7,072 nucleotides of DNA from Acidobacteriota bacterium. GTDB taxonomy: Bacteria > Acidobacteriota > Blastocatellia > Pyrinomonadales > Pyrinomonadaceae. Positions within the stretch are counted from its first letter, which is position 1. The number at the start of each line of letters is the position of its first letter. A program made the position numbers and the translations under genes. The notes beneath the pieces are model-generated. The model saw only the letters and a list, made by a program, of their open reading frames with translations, searched no databases and was not told where the DNA came from. Where the stretch lies: positions 1 through 7,072 of the forward strand of contig JAOTWT010000150.1 of assembly GCA_029862725.1 (NCBI GenBank), read 5' to 3'. Of the stretch, positions 1-5,887 are shown piece after piece.

Positions 1-20
1 ACAGCGACGATCGTTGTCAT
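1..20 (-). CDS. hslV: HslV (ClpQ) protease subunit, first codons only
   Basis: Only the first six codons and two bases of the seventh lie in the window. They read M-T-T-I-V-A-V on the minus strand (GTN is Val whatever the third base). This is the characteristic start of HslV, the threonine-protease subunit of the HslUV ATP-dependent protease. In that family the initiator Met is removed and the exposed Thr is the catalytic nucleophile. The start codon overlaps the trmFO stop as ATGA. A perfect GGAGG (plus-strand cctcc at 28-32) lies 7 nt upstream, encoded inside the last codons of trmFO, so translational coupling is likely. Known context supports the call: trmFO, xerC, hslV and hslU are neighbours in Firmicutes. 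The rest of the gene is outside the window, so the identity rests on seven residues, a good ribosome binding site and context. Confidence 0.62.
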
Positions 21-1360
21 ATTGCTGCCTCCATTGAGATCTTGTTAATTTCCGAGAGCCACTTGTCCCACTCGACTAAGGCGGAATCGACCTGAAACAG
101 GTGGCGATCTCGTTTTCTCCTGTACTTCTTCCTAAGTTCGACCGGCAGCGGTTCGAGAAGCCCGAAAGTAATATTGACCGGTTGAAAGTTCTTTGTTTCG
201 GCATTTGCAACGTATCGACAAAGAGAACCGATTGCAGAACTCGAAGGAGCATTTATAATACTTTCATTGTGTAAGACTCGCACCGCGTTGATTCCAGCGA
301 GCCAGCCGGTTCCGACCGACTCGACATATCCCTCGACTCCAGTTATCTGGCCGGCAAAAAAAAGATTTGGCTGTCTTTCAACCTGTAAGCCATCATTCAG
401 TAAGCGCGGCGAGTTGATGAAGGTGTTGCGGTGGATCTGGCCGTACTGGAGTATCTCTGCTTTTTCGAGTCCCGGTATAAGCCTGAGAATGCGTTTCTGT
501 TCGGGATAGCGCAAGTGGTTTTGAAACCCGACCAGAGACCACGCATCGGCCATCTGGTTTTCCTGCCGCAATTGAACCGCAGCCCAGGGCTCCATGCCGG
601 TCCTCGGATCCGGGAGTCCCTTTGGCTTCATGCAGGCGTAGCGCAACGTCGCCTCTCCGCGGCGCGCCGTTTCTTCAAGAGGCAGACATGCTTCAAACCA
701 TTTTGTTTCTTCAAAGCGCTTGAGCGGAACCGATTTTGCGTTGATCAGTTCGTTGTAAAAAGTATCGTATTCCTCTTTTGTAAAAGGGCAATTTATATAG
801 TCGTCGCCGCCGCGGCCGTAGCGCGCGGCCTTAAAAGCGATATCCATATTGATGGAATCGGCCGCGACTATCGGAGCGATGGCGTCATAGAAATAGAGCT
901 GGTCGTCGCCTGTGAGCTTTATTATTTCTTCAGTAAGGGCGTTGCTCGTTAGAGGTCCGGTACAGATTATCGCAACCGCATCTTCAGGCAGCGTCGTCAC
1001 CTCTTCCCTTACGATCTCGATCCGCGGGTGCCGCCCGATTTTTGCGGTAATGTATTTCGAGAACTCCGTGCGGTCAACGGCGAGAGCCGCACCCGCCGGT
1101 ATCTTGTTGGCATCGGCAGCCTCGAGCACCAGCGATTTACCGCGCCGGAGTTCTTCCTTTAACAAATAAGGAGCTGAACCGGGCTGATCGGTCTTAAGCG
1201 AATTCGAACAGACTATCTCGGCGAGTTGATCGGTACGGTGCGCCGGCGTCTGCATAACCGGCCGCATCTCGAAGAGCCGGACGTTCGCACCGCGCTCTGC
1301 CGCCTGCCATGCGGCTTCCACTCCCGCCAGGCCGCCGCCGATTACGTTTACTTCTTTCAT
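17..1360 (-). CDS. trmFO: TrmFO, folate/FAD-dependent tRNA m5U54 methyltransferase
   Basis: The 447-residue protein matches the usual TrmFO length (about 435-450). TrmFO methylates U54 in the T-loop of tRNA using methylenetetrahydrofolate and FAD in the cytoplasm. Visible hallmarks are the N-terminal FAD-binding loop GGGLAGVEAAW (residues 8-18), CSNSLK with Cys51, WFEACLPLEE with Cys225 (the two cysteines conserved and catalytic in the family), GMEPWAAVQLRQEN near 300, and the C-terminal FAD motif FFAGQITGVEGYVES. The open frame continues upstream to 1516. I place the start at 1360 because family homology begins exactly at MKEVNVIGGG, and because the upstream codons translate a tandem repeat and the terminator of the neighbouring gene. 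No Shine-Dalgarno precedes the ATG, but a promoter is placed for a leaderless message. Its stop overlaps the hslV start. Confidence 0.97.
   Translation of the reverse strand: MKEVNVIGGGLAGVEAAWQAAERGANVRLFEMRPVMQTPAHRTDQLAEIVCSNSLKTDQPGSAPYLLKEELRRGKSLVLEAADANKIPAGAALAVDRTEFSKYITAKIGRHPRIEIVREEVTTLPEDAVAIICTGPLTSNALTEEIIKLTGDDQLYFYDAIAPIVAADSINMDIAFKAARYGRGGDDYINCPFTKEEYDTFYNELINAKSVPLKRFEETKWFEACLPLEETARRGEATLRYACMKPKGLPDPRTGMEPWAAVQLRQENQMADAWSLVGFQNHLRYPEQKRILRLIPGLEKAEILQYGQIHRNTFINSPRLLNDGLQVERQPNLFFAGQITGVEGYVESVGTGWLAGINAVRVLHNESIINAPSSSAIGSLCRYVANAETKNFQPVNITFGLLEPLPVELRKKYRRKRDRHLFQVDSALVEWDKWLSEINKISMEAAI
28..32 (-). promoter_or_regulatory. Shine-Dalgarno site for hslV inside trmFO
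   Basis: GGAGG on the minus strand, 7 nt before the ATG at 20-18. It lies within the last five codons of trmFO. The site, its spacing and the ATGA overlap are the main reason to accept a gene start here. Confidence 0.7.
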
Positions 1361-1367
1361 TGTCTTG

Positions 1368-1397
1368 ATGATACGGGTGACGGGTGACGGGTGACAA
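1368..1397 (-). promoter_or_regulatory. Candidate sigma70-like promoter of trmFO, leaderless geometry
   Basis: On the minus strand, TTGTCA (1392-1397, 5/6 to TTGACA) is followed by an 18-nt spacer and TATCAT (1368-1373, 5/6 to TATAAT). Seven nt then precede the trmFO ATG at 1360, so the predicted first transcribed base is at or next to the A of ATG. There is no Shine-Dalgarno, which fits. The spacer and part of the -35 box are made of the 7-bp tandem repeat. This comes from reading the sequence only; no start site has been mapped. Confidence 0.5.
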
Positions 1398-1474
1398 GTG
1401 CCCCGGGACAAGGGACGAACTGGAAGGGTGGCGGGCGGCCAGTGACAGGTGAAGTGGGTAAGGGGACAAGAAAC
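1375..1474. repeat. Heptamer tandem repeat array (GGGTGAC), partly decayed
   Basis: Three perfect copies of GGGTGAC occupy 1375-1395. They are followed in the same 7-bp register by degraded units such as AAGTGCC, CCGGGAC and AAGGGAC (1396-1416). Further related units appear around 1441-1474 (AGTGAC, AGGTGAA, AGGGGAC). The array fills most of the space between trmFO and the terminator at 1500-1530. Arrays of this kind resemble the short tandemly repeated heptamers described in cyanobacteria. The perfect copies nearest trmFO suggest the youngest expansion is there. Confidence 0.8.
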
Positions 1475-1499
1475 AAAATGGACCAGGGAAAAGTTCAGG

Positions 1500-1530
1500 C
1501 AAAAAGAAGCGCCCATCCATCGGTGAGCGC
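1500..1530 (-). terminator. Rho-independent terminator of the secreted-protein gene
   Basis: Reading the minus strand downward from 1530, GCGCTCA (1530-1524) pairs with TGGGCGC (1515-1509). This gives a 7-bp stem with one G-T pair and an 8-nt loop. TTCTTTTT follows at 1508-1501. The stop codon of the secreted-protein gene is 40 nt upstream at 1570. The site also falls inside the upstream open extension of the trmFO frame, which argues against a longer TrmFO. Confidence 0.75.
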
Positions 1531-1569
1531 ATTTTGATCAATGATATTGGTAAATAACAAATGAATTGC

Positions 1570-2115
1570 TTACTCAGCGCGCGTAAACACCATCTTTGAG
1601 TTCCTGATCCCGCGCGGAGTTTCTGTCTCGCTTGATACGGTCAGGGTTTTGCCGTCCTCAGATAGCGACCAGGTTTCGACCGACTTGATCGAAACGGATC
1701 CCATCGGCCCTTCAAATTCCCGCTTTTGTATCAACTTGACGGTCGCGCCGTGCATTTCCGCTTTGAGCTTCGCGCTGCCGCCCCTGCCCCCAGGTGCGAT
1801 CGTCTCTTTTCCGGTAAGGTCATAGGATGCCGCCTGGCCGCCCATCGCGCCGGGTCCGCGTGCCATCCCGCGTCGACCGCCGCCAAAGCCATCGCCGTCC
1901 GATCTTTCTTCAATCTCTGCTTTTCTTTCAAAGGCAAGCTCTTTATCGGTTTGCGTTACGGTCATCTTCATCGATTCGATTCTCGATCGCTCACCAAGTT
2001 CACTTTTTTCAACTTCCAGGTTCCATATGCCCGCAAAATTAGTTACCTCTTTCTGGCCGTATGCGAATGCCGAAAAAACCAGCATTGACACAAACAGGGA
2101 CATAAACTTCTTCAT
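1570..2115 (-). CDS. Small secreted lipocalin-like protein, function unknown
   Basis: This is a 181-residue protein with a clear N-terminal export signal: MKKF, then a hydrophobic run over residues 5-18, with likely cleavage near AYGQ at 18-21. The mature part begins with a GIWNLEVEKSEL segment (29-40) and has alternating beta-type strands such as KMTVTQTDKELAFER (50-64) and SVETWSLSEDGKTLTVSSE near the C-terminus. That pattern is seen in small periplasmic lipocalin-like or beta-barrel proteins, but no catalytic motif is visible. A Gly/Arg-rich low-complexity stretch (about 73-94) breaks the fold. The open frame could start six bases upstream at a TTG (2121). GGAGGG at 2129-2124 sits 8 nt from the ATG at 2115 but only 2 nt from the TTG, so the ATG is chosen. 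A terminator follows at 1530-1500. I do not recognise a named family. Confidence 0.85.
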   Translation of the reverse strand: MKKFMSLFVSMLVFSAFAYGQKEVTNFAGIWNLEVEKSELGERSRIESMKMTVTQTDKELAFERKAEIEERSDGDGFGGGRRGMARGPGAMGGQAASYDLTGKETIAPGGRGGSAKLKAEMHGATVKLIQKREFEGPMGSVSIKSVETWSLSEDGKTLTVSSETETPRGIRNSKMVFTRAE

Positions 2116-2133
2116 TCTCAATTCCCTCCGGTT

Positions 2134-2145
2134 CTGTTTGAACAG
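2134..2145. repeat. Short inverted repeat in the 5' leader of the secreted-protein gene
   Basis: CTGTT-tg-AACAG, perfect 5-bp arms, lies just before the Shine-Dalgarno of the gene starting at 2115. It could be an operator half-site pair or chance. At this length it is only noted. Confidence 0.2.
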
Positions 2146-2210
2146 TCTCTAAGACGTGAGAATAGTCGTATTAGTTGAGCCAATAATGTAAAGATTTGTA
2201 AGCGGTTCGA

Positions 2211-2333
2211 CTAAAGTGAAAAGAACCAGGAAAAGCCGGCAAGCGAAAGGATTACCGCAACGGCGAAGAGGAGCACAAGCGCGTAAACAAGACGCCACCA
2301 GCTATTCGGGCTTTGATCGGTTTCTTCAGGCAT
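2211..2333 (-). CDS. 40-residue single-pass membrane protein overlapping bshA
   Basis: The frame runs from ATG at 2333 to TAG at 2211. The protein has a short polar start (MPEETDQSPNS, residues 1-11) followed by WWRLVYALVLL and a continuous hydrophobic stretch to about residue 38, ending WFFSL. This is the profile of a single transmembrane helix with aromatic belts and the N-terminus probably cytoplasmic. The same frame is open further upstream inside bshA, but this start is supported by GAGG (plus-strand cctc, 2341-2344) 7 nt before the ATG and by loss of hydrophobic logic upstream. It overlaps the last 8 bases of bshA, which implies coupled translation. No family name is recognised and the function is unknown. 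Confidence 0.65.
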   Translation of the reverse strand: MPEETDQSPNSWWRLVYALVLLFAVAVILSLAGFSWFFSL

Positions 2334-3465
2334 TTGCAGACCTCGCTCCGAGTATCTTCTCATAAAATGCGACGTATCGCGGAATGATCTTGTCGGCATG
2401 ATAGCGCTCGACAGCAAGTTCCCGGGACCGCTTTCCAAACGCGGCCCACATCTCTCTGTCAGCCAACAATGCCAGCGCGTCTTCGCTCATCTTCTCTATG
2501 TCACCGAAATCGCTTAGAAAACCGGTTTCGCGGTCAGTTACGACCTCGGGTATGCCGCCGACCCTCGATGCGATCACCGGCACCTCGCAGGCCTGAGCTT
2601 CCAACGCGGCGAGTCCGAAGGATTCCGATTCGGAGGGCAAGAGAAACAGGTCCGCGACCGCCAGATAATCCGAAATGTTGTCTTTTTTACCCGGAAAACA
2701 GGTGTATTCCGCGACGCCGAGTTGTTCGGCGCGGTATTCGCACGCCGATTTTTCCGGTCCGTCGCCAACCATAACAAGAAGCACGTTTGGATCCTGTTCG
2801 CGAACCTTCGCCAGTATCTCGATACAATCCAGCGGGCGTTTTACCGGCCTGAAATTGGAAACGTGTACCAGCAGTTTCGAGCCGTTTCCGCCAAGTTCTT
2901 TGCGAAGCGGCGAGTCAATATTGCGTTTGTAGTGATTCGGACAAATAAAGTTCGGTATGACTTCTATATCGTCGAAATCGAAGGTCTCAATCGTCGCTTG
3001 CTTCAAGAATCTCGAGACGGCAGTCACGCCGTCCGATTCCTGGAGCGCATATTTTGTGATGGGGAGATAGCTTCGGTCGGCACCGACGAGTGTGATATCC
3101 GTACCGTGAAGGGTTGTTATCACAGGGAGATAGAATTTGCTTTTTAACGACTCGCGCGCAAGTATCGCCGAGATCGAATGCGGAATCGCATAGTGCATGT
3201 GCAGCAGATCGAGATTCTCCGCCCGCGCGACCGTTGCCAGCTTTGTCGCCAGCGCGAGGCTGTACGGCTGATGCTCAAAGAGCGGGTAGTTCATCATTTC
3301 CACTTCGTGAAAATGAACGCGTTCGTTGAGCTCAGTAAGCCGGGTCGGCAAAGAAGACGAGATGAAGTGGACGTTGTGCCCGTTTTCAGCGAGCGAGCTC
3401 CCGATTTCCGAGCCGACGATACCGCTGCCTCCATATGTCGGGTATACCGTGATTCCGATGTTCAT
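2326..3465 (-). CDS. bshA: BshA, N-acetylglucosaminyl L-malate synthase (bacillithiol)
   Basis: This 379-residue GT4-family glycosyltransferase joins GlcNAc from UDP-GlcNAc to L-malate, the first step of bacillithiol synthesis in the cytoplasm. Matches to the BshA subfamily run end to end: N-terminal IGITVYPTYGGSGIVGSE (3-20), HFISSSLPTRL (33-43), RVHFHEVE (49-56), LLHMHYAIPHS (87-97), TTLHGTDITLVG (117-128), VTAVS (147-151), HVSNFRPVKR (201-210), VGDGPEKS (233-240), and the nucleotide-sugar EX7E motif in SESESFGLAALEAQ with Glu281 and Glu289. GGIPEV follows at 303-308. Length matches the family (about 375-380). No good Shine-Dalgarno precedes the ATG, only a weak AAGAAAT. The gene starts 58 nt after the GSDH-like gene on the same strand, so it is probably in the same transcript. 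bshB and bshC are not in the window. Confidence 0.93.
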   Translation of the reverse strand: MNIGITVYPTYGGSGIVGSEIGSSLAENGHNVHFISSSLPTRLTELNERVHFHEVEMMNYPLFEHQPYSLALATKLATVARAENLDLLHMHYAIPHSISAILARESLKSKFYLPVITTLHGTDITLVGADRSYLPITKYALQESDGVTAVSRFLKQATIETFDFDDIEVIPNFICPNHYKRNIDSPLRKELGGNGSKLLVHVSNFRPVKRPLDCIEILAKVREQDPNVLLVMVGDGPEKSACEYRAEQLGVAEYTCFPGKKDNISDYLAVADLFLLPSESESFGLAALEAQACEVPVIASRVGGIPEVVTDRETGFLSDFGDIEKMSEDALALLADREMWAAFGKRSRELAVERYHADKIIPRYVAFYEKILGARSANA

Positions 3466-3523
3466 AATTTCTTAAAGCTGCATGGTTCAGGATTCAGACT
3501 GTTAACCGGCTCTCCCGCGTCCC

Positions 3524-4720
3524 CTATTCTCCGCGTGGGCGAATGTAATAAACCACTCCGGCGTGGTCGTCGCTCAACAAAAAGGTGTCGTGCGAGAGTT
3601 TGAAAATATCCAGCGGCCTTCCGTTCACCGTTTTCCCGTCAAGAAAGCCCGTAATCAAATCGACCGGGTCTTTGCCCTTTCTCATAATGACGACCTTGTA
3701 CCCGCGTTTCAAGGATTTATCCGTCGAACCGTGTTGTGCAATCACAAAAGCGTCGCGAATTAAAGCGTCCTTCGTTTCCGCGCCGAAGTATTCGAATCCC
3801 ATCGGGGACGTATGGGCCGGAAAGCGAGCGTACGCCTTTTGCACCCTCCGGCAATTCTTACGGCCACCAATAAACCGGTCCCGGAATACTCTCGTCCTGT
3901 ACTGGTAGCACTGCGGCCATCCGTAGTCGCGTCCGCGCCGGACCGCGTAAAACGTATCGTCAGGCCGATTCAGACCAAGGTGGTCAGCGCCCTGGTTTGT
4001 CGCAAATAGATGATTACCTAGCCAACGCATTCCCACCGCGTTCCGGAGACCGGTTGCAAAAATCAACTGTTCGGAACCATCAGGGTTCATTTCGATCACG
4101 GAAGCGCGAACAGGTTCCTTTTCGCGACATGCGTTACAGCTCGAACCGACCGATATATAAAGCTTGCCGTTATCTCCGAAAACAATCGTTCGGGTCAAGT
4201 GCCAGCCGCCATACTTATAACTTAAACCATACGCGGGGAACGTTGCGAGAGTTTCCGCATCTTTTGTCGGAACTTCTTCGCCGAGTATGTAGCGTCTCCG
4301 TGTAAGCTTGTCGGTTTCGGCAATATAGAGCCAGTCAATGCCGTCTTCGTCGGTAAAAAACGCGATGCTGTTCGGATTGCGAAGACCGGACATATAGGTT
4401 TTTACCGCCCCGAATTTCCCTTCTGCTTCGTCCCACTCATCGAGGACGTAGATCTTGCCCTTCGTATTGTCCGTGAGGTTAAACATGTCGGTCACGAATA
4501 TTCGTCCGTCGGGCGCTCTCGAAAAAAATCGCACGCGGTTTAATCCTTCGGCAGCCGGAATTATTTCGTAGTTGGTAGGAAGGTTGAGTTTGAACCACTT
4601 TCCGTTTGCGAGCGAAATGGTTTGGGATGCGAGCTTTTGGCCGGATGTTTTAAGGGCAAAAGCAAAAAGCACTGCCACCAGGACGTAGAGGACTATTGGT
4701 CTAATCATTTGTAATGACAT
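3524..4720 (-). CDS. Secreted GSDH/sorbosone dehydrogenase-family beta-propeller
   Basis: A 398-residue protein of the soluble glucose/sorbosone dehydrogenase family: six-bladed propellers that oxidise sugars, usually with PQQ, outside the cytoplasm. A signal-peptide-like hydrophobic run (residues 8-23) follows Arg7. Propeller signatures include RFFSRAPDGRIFVTD (64-78), GLRNPNSIAF (112-121), GGWHLTRTIVFGDNGKLYISVGSSC (171-195) and FATGLRNAVGMRW (221-233). His174 aligns in motif with the catalytic His of soluble glucose dehydrogenase. SDDHAGVVYYI (383-393) is the family's usual C-terminal blade closure. Cysteine pairs C195/C198 and C271/C290 may form disulfides after export. Substrate and true PQQ dependence cannot be read here. 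ATG 4720 is used; an in-frame ATG at 4708 places the signal peptide equally well, and neither has a Shine-Dalgarno. It is divergent from ppk2 and upstream of bshA. Confidence 0.85.
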   Translation of the reverse strand: MSLQMIRPIVLYVLVAVLFAFALKTSGQKLASQTISLANGKWFKLNLPTNYEIIPAAEGLNRVRFFSRAPDGRIFVTDMFNLTDNTKGKIYVLDEWDEAEGKFGAVKTYMSGLRNPNSIAFFTDEDGIDWLYIAETDKLTRRRYILGEEVPTKDAETLATFPAYGLSYKYGGWHLTRTIVFGDNGKLYISVGSSCNACREKEPVRASVIEMNPDGSEQLIFATGLRNAVGMRWLGNHLFATNQGADHLGLNRPDDTFYAVRRGRDYGWPQCYQYRTRVFRDRFIGGRKNCRRVQKAYARFPAHTSPMGFEYFGAETKDALIRDAFVIAQHGSTDKSLKRGYKVVIMRKGKDPVDLITGFLDGKTVNGRPLDIFKLSHDTFLLSDDHAGVVYYIRPRGE

Positions 4721-4750
4721 TTATGATTGCGAGTTAGTTTTCAGTTTTCA

Positions 4751-4778
4751 GTTCGCCATCGGCTACCGCCGACGGTTC
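4751..4778. repeat. 28-bp hairpin repeat, copy 1
   Basis: Identical over all 28 bases to 4813-4840. It contains a stem TCGGC-TACC-GCCGA extended by an outer CC/GG pair across one A-C mismatch (4756-4775). There is no T-tract after the stem on either strand, so a terminator role is unlikely. It looks like a REP-like dispersed palindromic unit. Confidence 0.8.
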
Positions 4779-4812
4779 TCATCAGTTTCCAATCTTCCGA
4801 TTTCAGTTTCCC

Positions 4813-4840
4813 GTTCGCCATCGGCTACCGCCGACGGTTC
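4813..4840. repeat. 28-bp hairpin repeat, copy 2
   Basis: Second exact copy, same orientation, 62 bp after copy 1. The 34-bp gap between them is heptad-type low-complexity sequence. Perfect identity suggests recent duplication or conversion, or constraint on the element. Confidence 0.8.
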
Positions 4841-4888
4841 ACAACAGTTTTCCGCTTTCAGTTTTTCGTTTCTCAGTTCTCTGTCCCT

Positions 4889-4918
4889 TTGGCAATCTTG
4901 AGGGTTCTTTGCTGTAAT
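4889..4918 (+). promoter_or_regulatory. Sigma70-like promoter of ppk2 with extended -10, leaderless geometry
   Basis: TTGGCA (4889-4894, 5/6 to consensus), then an 18-nt spacer, then TGTAAT (4913-4918, 5/6). The three bases just upstream of the -10 are TGC, the extended -10 motif. Seven nt separate the -10 box from the ATG at 4926, so transcription should start at or beside the start codon. The nearest purine-rich site (GAGGG, 4900-4904) is 21 nt from the ATG, too far to act as a Shine-Dalgarno. No start site has been mapped. Confidence 0.6.
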
Positions 4919-4925
4919 ACTCCCT

Positions 4926-5795
4926 ATGGATATTGAAAGATTTCGTATACCTGAAAAAAAGGCTCTTGATCTAGGTGAACACCCGACCGACTTTACCGGT
5001 GATTATATCGCTAAAGAACAGGCGGAAAAAGACCTCAAGTCAAACATAAAACGACTCCGAAAACTCCAGGATGTTCTTTTTGCAGACAACAAGCATTCGC
5101 TGCTTATCATTTTTCAGGCGATGGACGCGGCGGGCAAGGACGGCGCGATCAAACACGTGATGAGCGGCGTAAACCCACAGGGGACACAGGTTTTTTCGTT
5201 CAAAAAGCCGTCCCCGGAAGAACTCGATCACGGGTATTTGTGGCGTTGCGCAAAATCGGCCCCTGAACGCGGCCGGATCGGGATATTCAACCGTTCTTAT
5301 TACGAAGATGTTCTTGTCGTAAGGGTCCACCCGGTTATTTTGGAATCGAGCCCGCTCCCGACCGATATCAAAAAAGACCCCGATATCTGGCAAAAGCGTT
5401 TCGGCCAGATCAGCAATTTTGAAAAGTATTTGACCGAGAACGGTACGAAGGTAATCAAGTTCTATCTGAACGTTTCGAAAGAAGAACAGAAACGCAGGTT
5501 TATTGCGAGGATCGATACCCCGGAGAAAAACTGGAAGTTCTCGGATGCGGATGTGCGAGAGCGAAGTTTCTGGGATGAATATCAGGACGCCTACCGGGAA
5601 GCGATCGGCGCCACCTCGACGGAGGCGTCACCATGGTATGTGATGCCCGCCGATCGGAAGTGGTACACCCGACTTGCCGTTTCAGAGGTCATTTGCCAGA
5701 CGCTCGAATCGATGGGTTTGGAATACCCGGCGGTAGGGGAAGATCACTTGAAGATGCTTGCGGAATCCAAAGACCAGCTGATAATTGAAGATTGA
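4926..5795 (+). CDS. ppk2: PPK2-family polyphosphate:nucleotide phosphotransferase (class III-like)
   Basis: A 289-residue PPK2 protein, a cytoplasmic P-loop enzyme that transfers phosphate from inorganic polyphosphate to nucleotides. Motifs appear in order. Walker A in FQAMDAAGKDGAIKHV has Gly70 and Lys71. GVNPQGTQVFSFKKP is at 81-95. The Walker B-type IGIFNRSYYEDVLVVRVHP is at 118-136. The Arg/Lys-rich lid EEQKRRFIARIDTPEKNWKFS is at 186-206, followed by the WYV..A...WYTRLAVS region at 237-253. The overall pattern follows the class III group (Meiothermus ruber type), which phosphorylates both AMP and ADP. That subclass is inferred from resemblance, not proven. Start at ATG 4926 gives full family length. 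It has no Shine-Dalgarno but a promoter placed for a leaderless transcript. It is a single-gene unit: divergent from the GSDH-like gene and convergent with the GNAT gene. Confidence 0.95.
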   Translation: MDIERFRIPEKKALDLGEHPTDFTGDYIAKEQAEKDLKSNIKRLRKLQDVLFADNKHSLLIIFQAMDAAGKDGAIKHVMSGVNPQGTQVFSFKKPSPEELDHGYLWRCAKSAPERGRIGIFNRSYYEDVLVVRVHPVILESSPLPTDIKKDPDIWQKRFGQISNFEKYLTENGTKVIKFYLNVSKEEQKRRFIARIDTPEKNWKFSDADVRERSFWDEYQDAYREAIGATSTEASPWYVMPADRKWYTRLAVSEVICQTLESMGLEYPAVGEDHLKMLAESKDQLIIED

Positions 5796-5887
5796 GATTG
5801 GGTGTAGAGTAACGCCATTATGCGTCATTTATTTCGGCCACCTTTTCAAATCGCAAAACCCGGGGAACCGCGCATAAAGGCGTAAAC

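Larger units (their letters stand above)
4736..4885. repeat. CAGTTTTC-type heptad repeat region with two hairpin units
   Basis: Perfect AGTTTTC heptamers at 4736-4742 and 4743-4749 continue into looser CAGTTT(T)C units around 4785-4812 and 4844-4885. Two identical 28-bp hairpin elements (listed separately) are embedded in it. It fills most of the divergent intergenic region between the GSDH-like gene and ppk2. A 69-codon open frame crosses it but has no coding character. Confidence 0.75.

Noticed and set aside
431..952. 173-codon plus-strand open frame
   Set aside because: Antisense shadow of trmFO, which has unmistakable family motifs over the same bases.
1361..1516. 52-residue N-terminal extension of TrmFO
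   Set aside because: It would translate the heptamer array and part of the neighbouring gene's terminator, is Pro/His/Cys-rich with no family match, and homology begins exactly at the Met at 1360.
2121..2123. TTG start for the secreted protein, two codons upstream
   Set aside because: Only 2 nt from the GGAGGG site, whereas the ATG at 2115 has normal 8-nt spacing.
2722..3147. 141-codon plus-strand open frame
   Set aside because: Antisense shadow of bshA with no independent signals.
4751..4840. Possible mini-CRISPR: two 28-bp palindromic repeats with a 34-bp spacer
   Set aside because: Only two copies, no cas genes nearby, and the would-be spacer is the same CAGTTTTC-type low-complexity sequence found on both sides, not unique foreign DNA.
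4727..4936. 69-codon plus-strand open frame upstream of ppk2
   Set aside because: Made almost wholly of heptad and hairpin repeats, Phe/Arg/Ser-rich in a repeating way, and it runs through the ppk2 promoter.
5796..5887. Bidirectional terminator between ppk2 and the GNAT gene
   Set aside because: Only weak stems are visible (ACGC/GCGT with a 6-nt loop; GCGTA/TACGC), with no T-tract after either.
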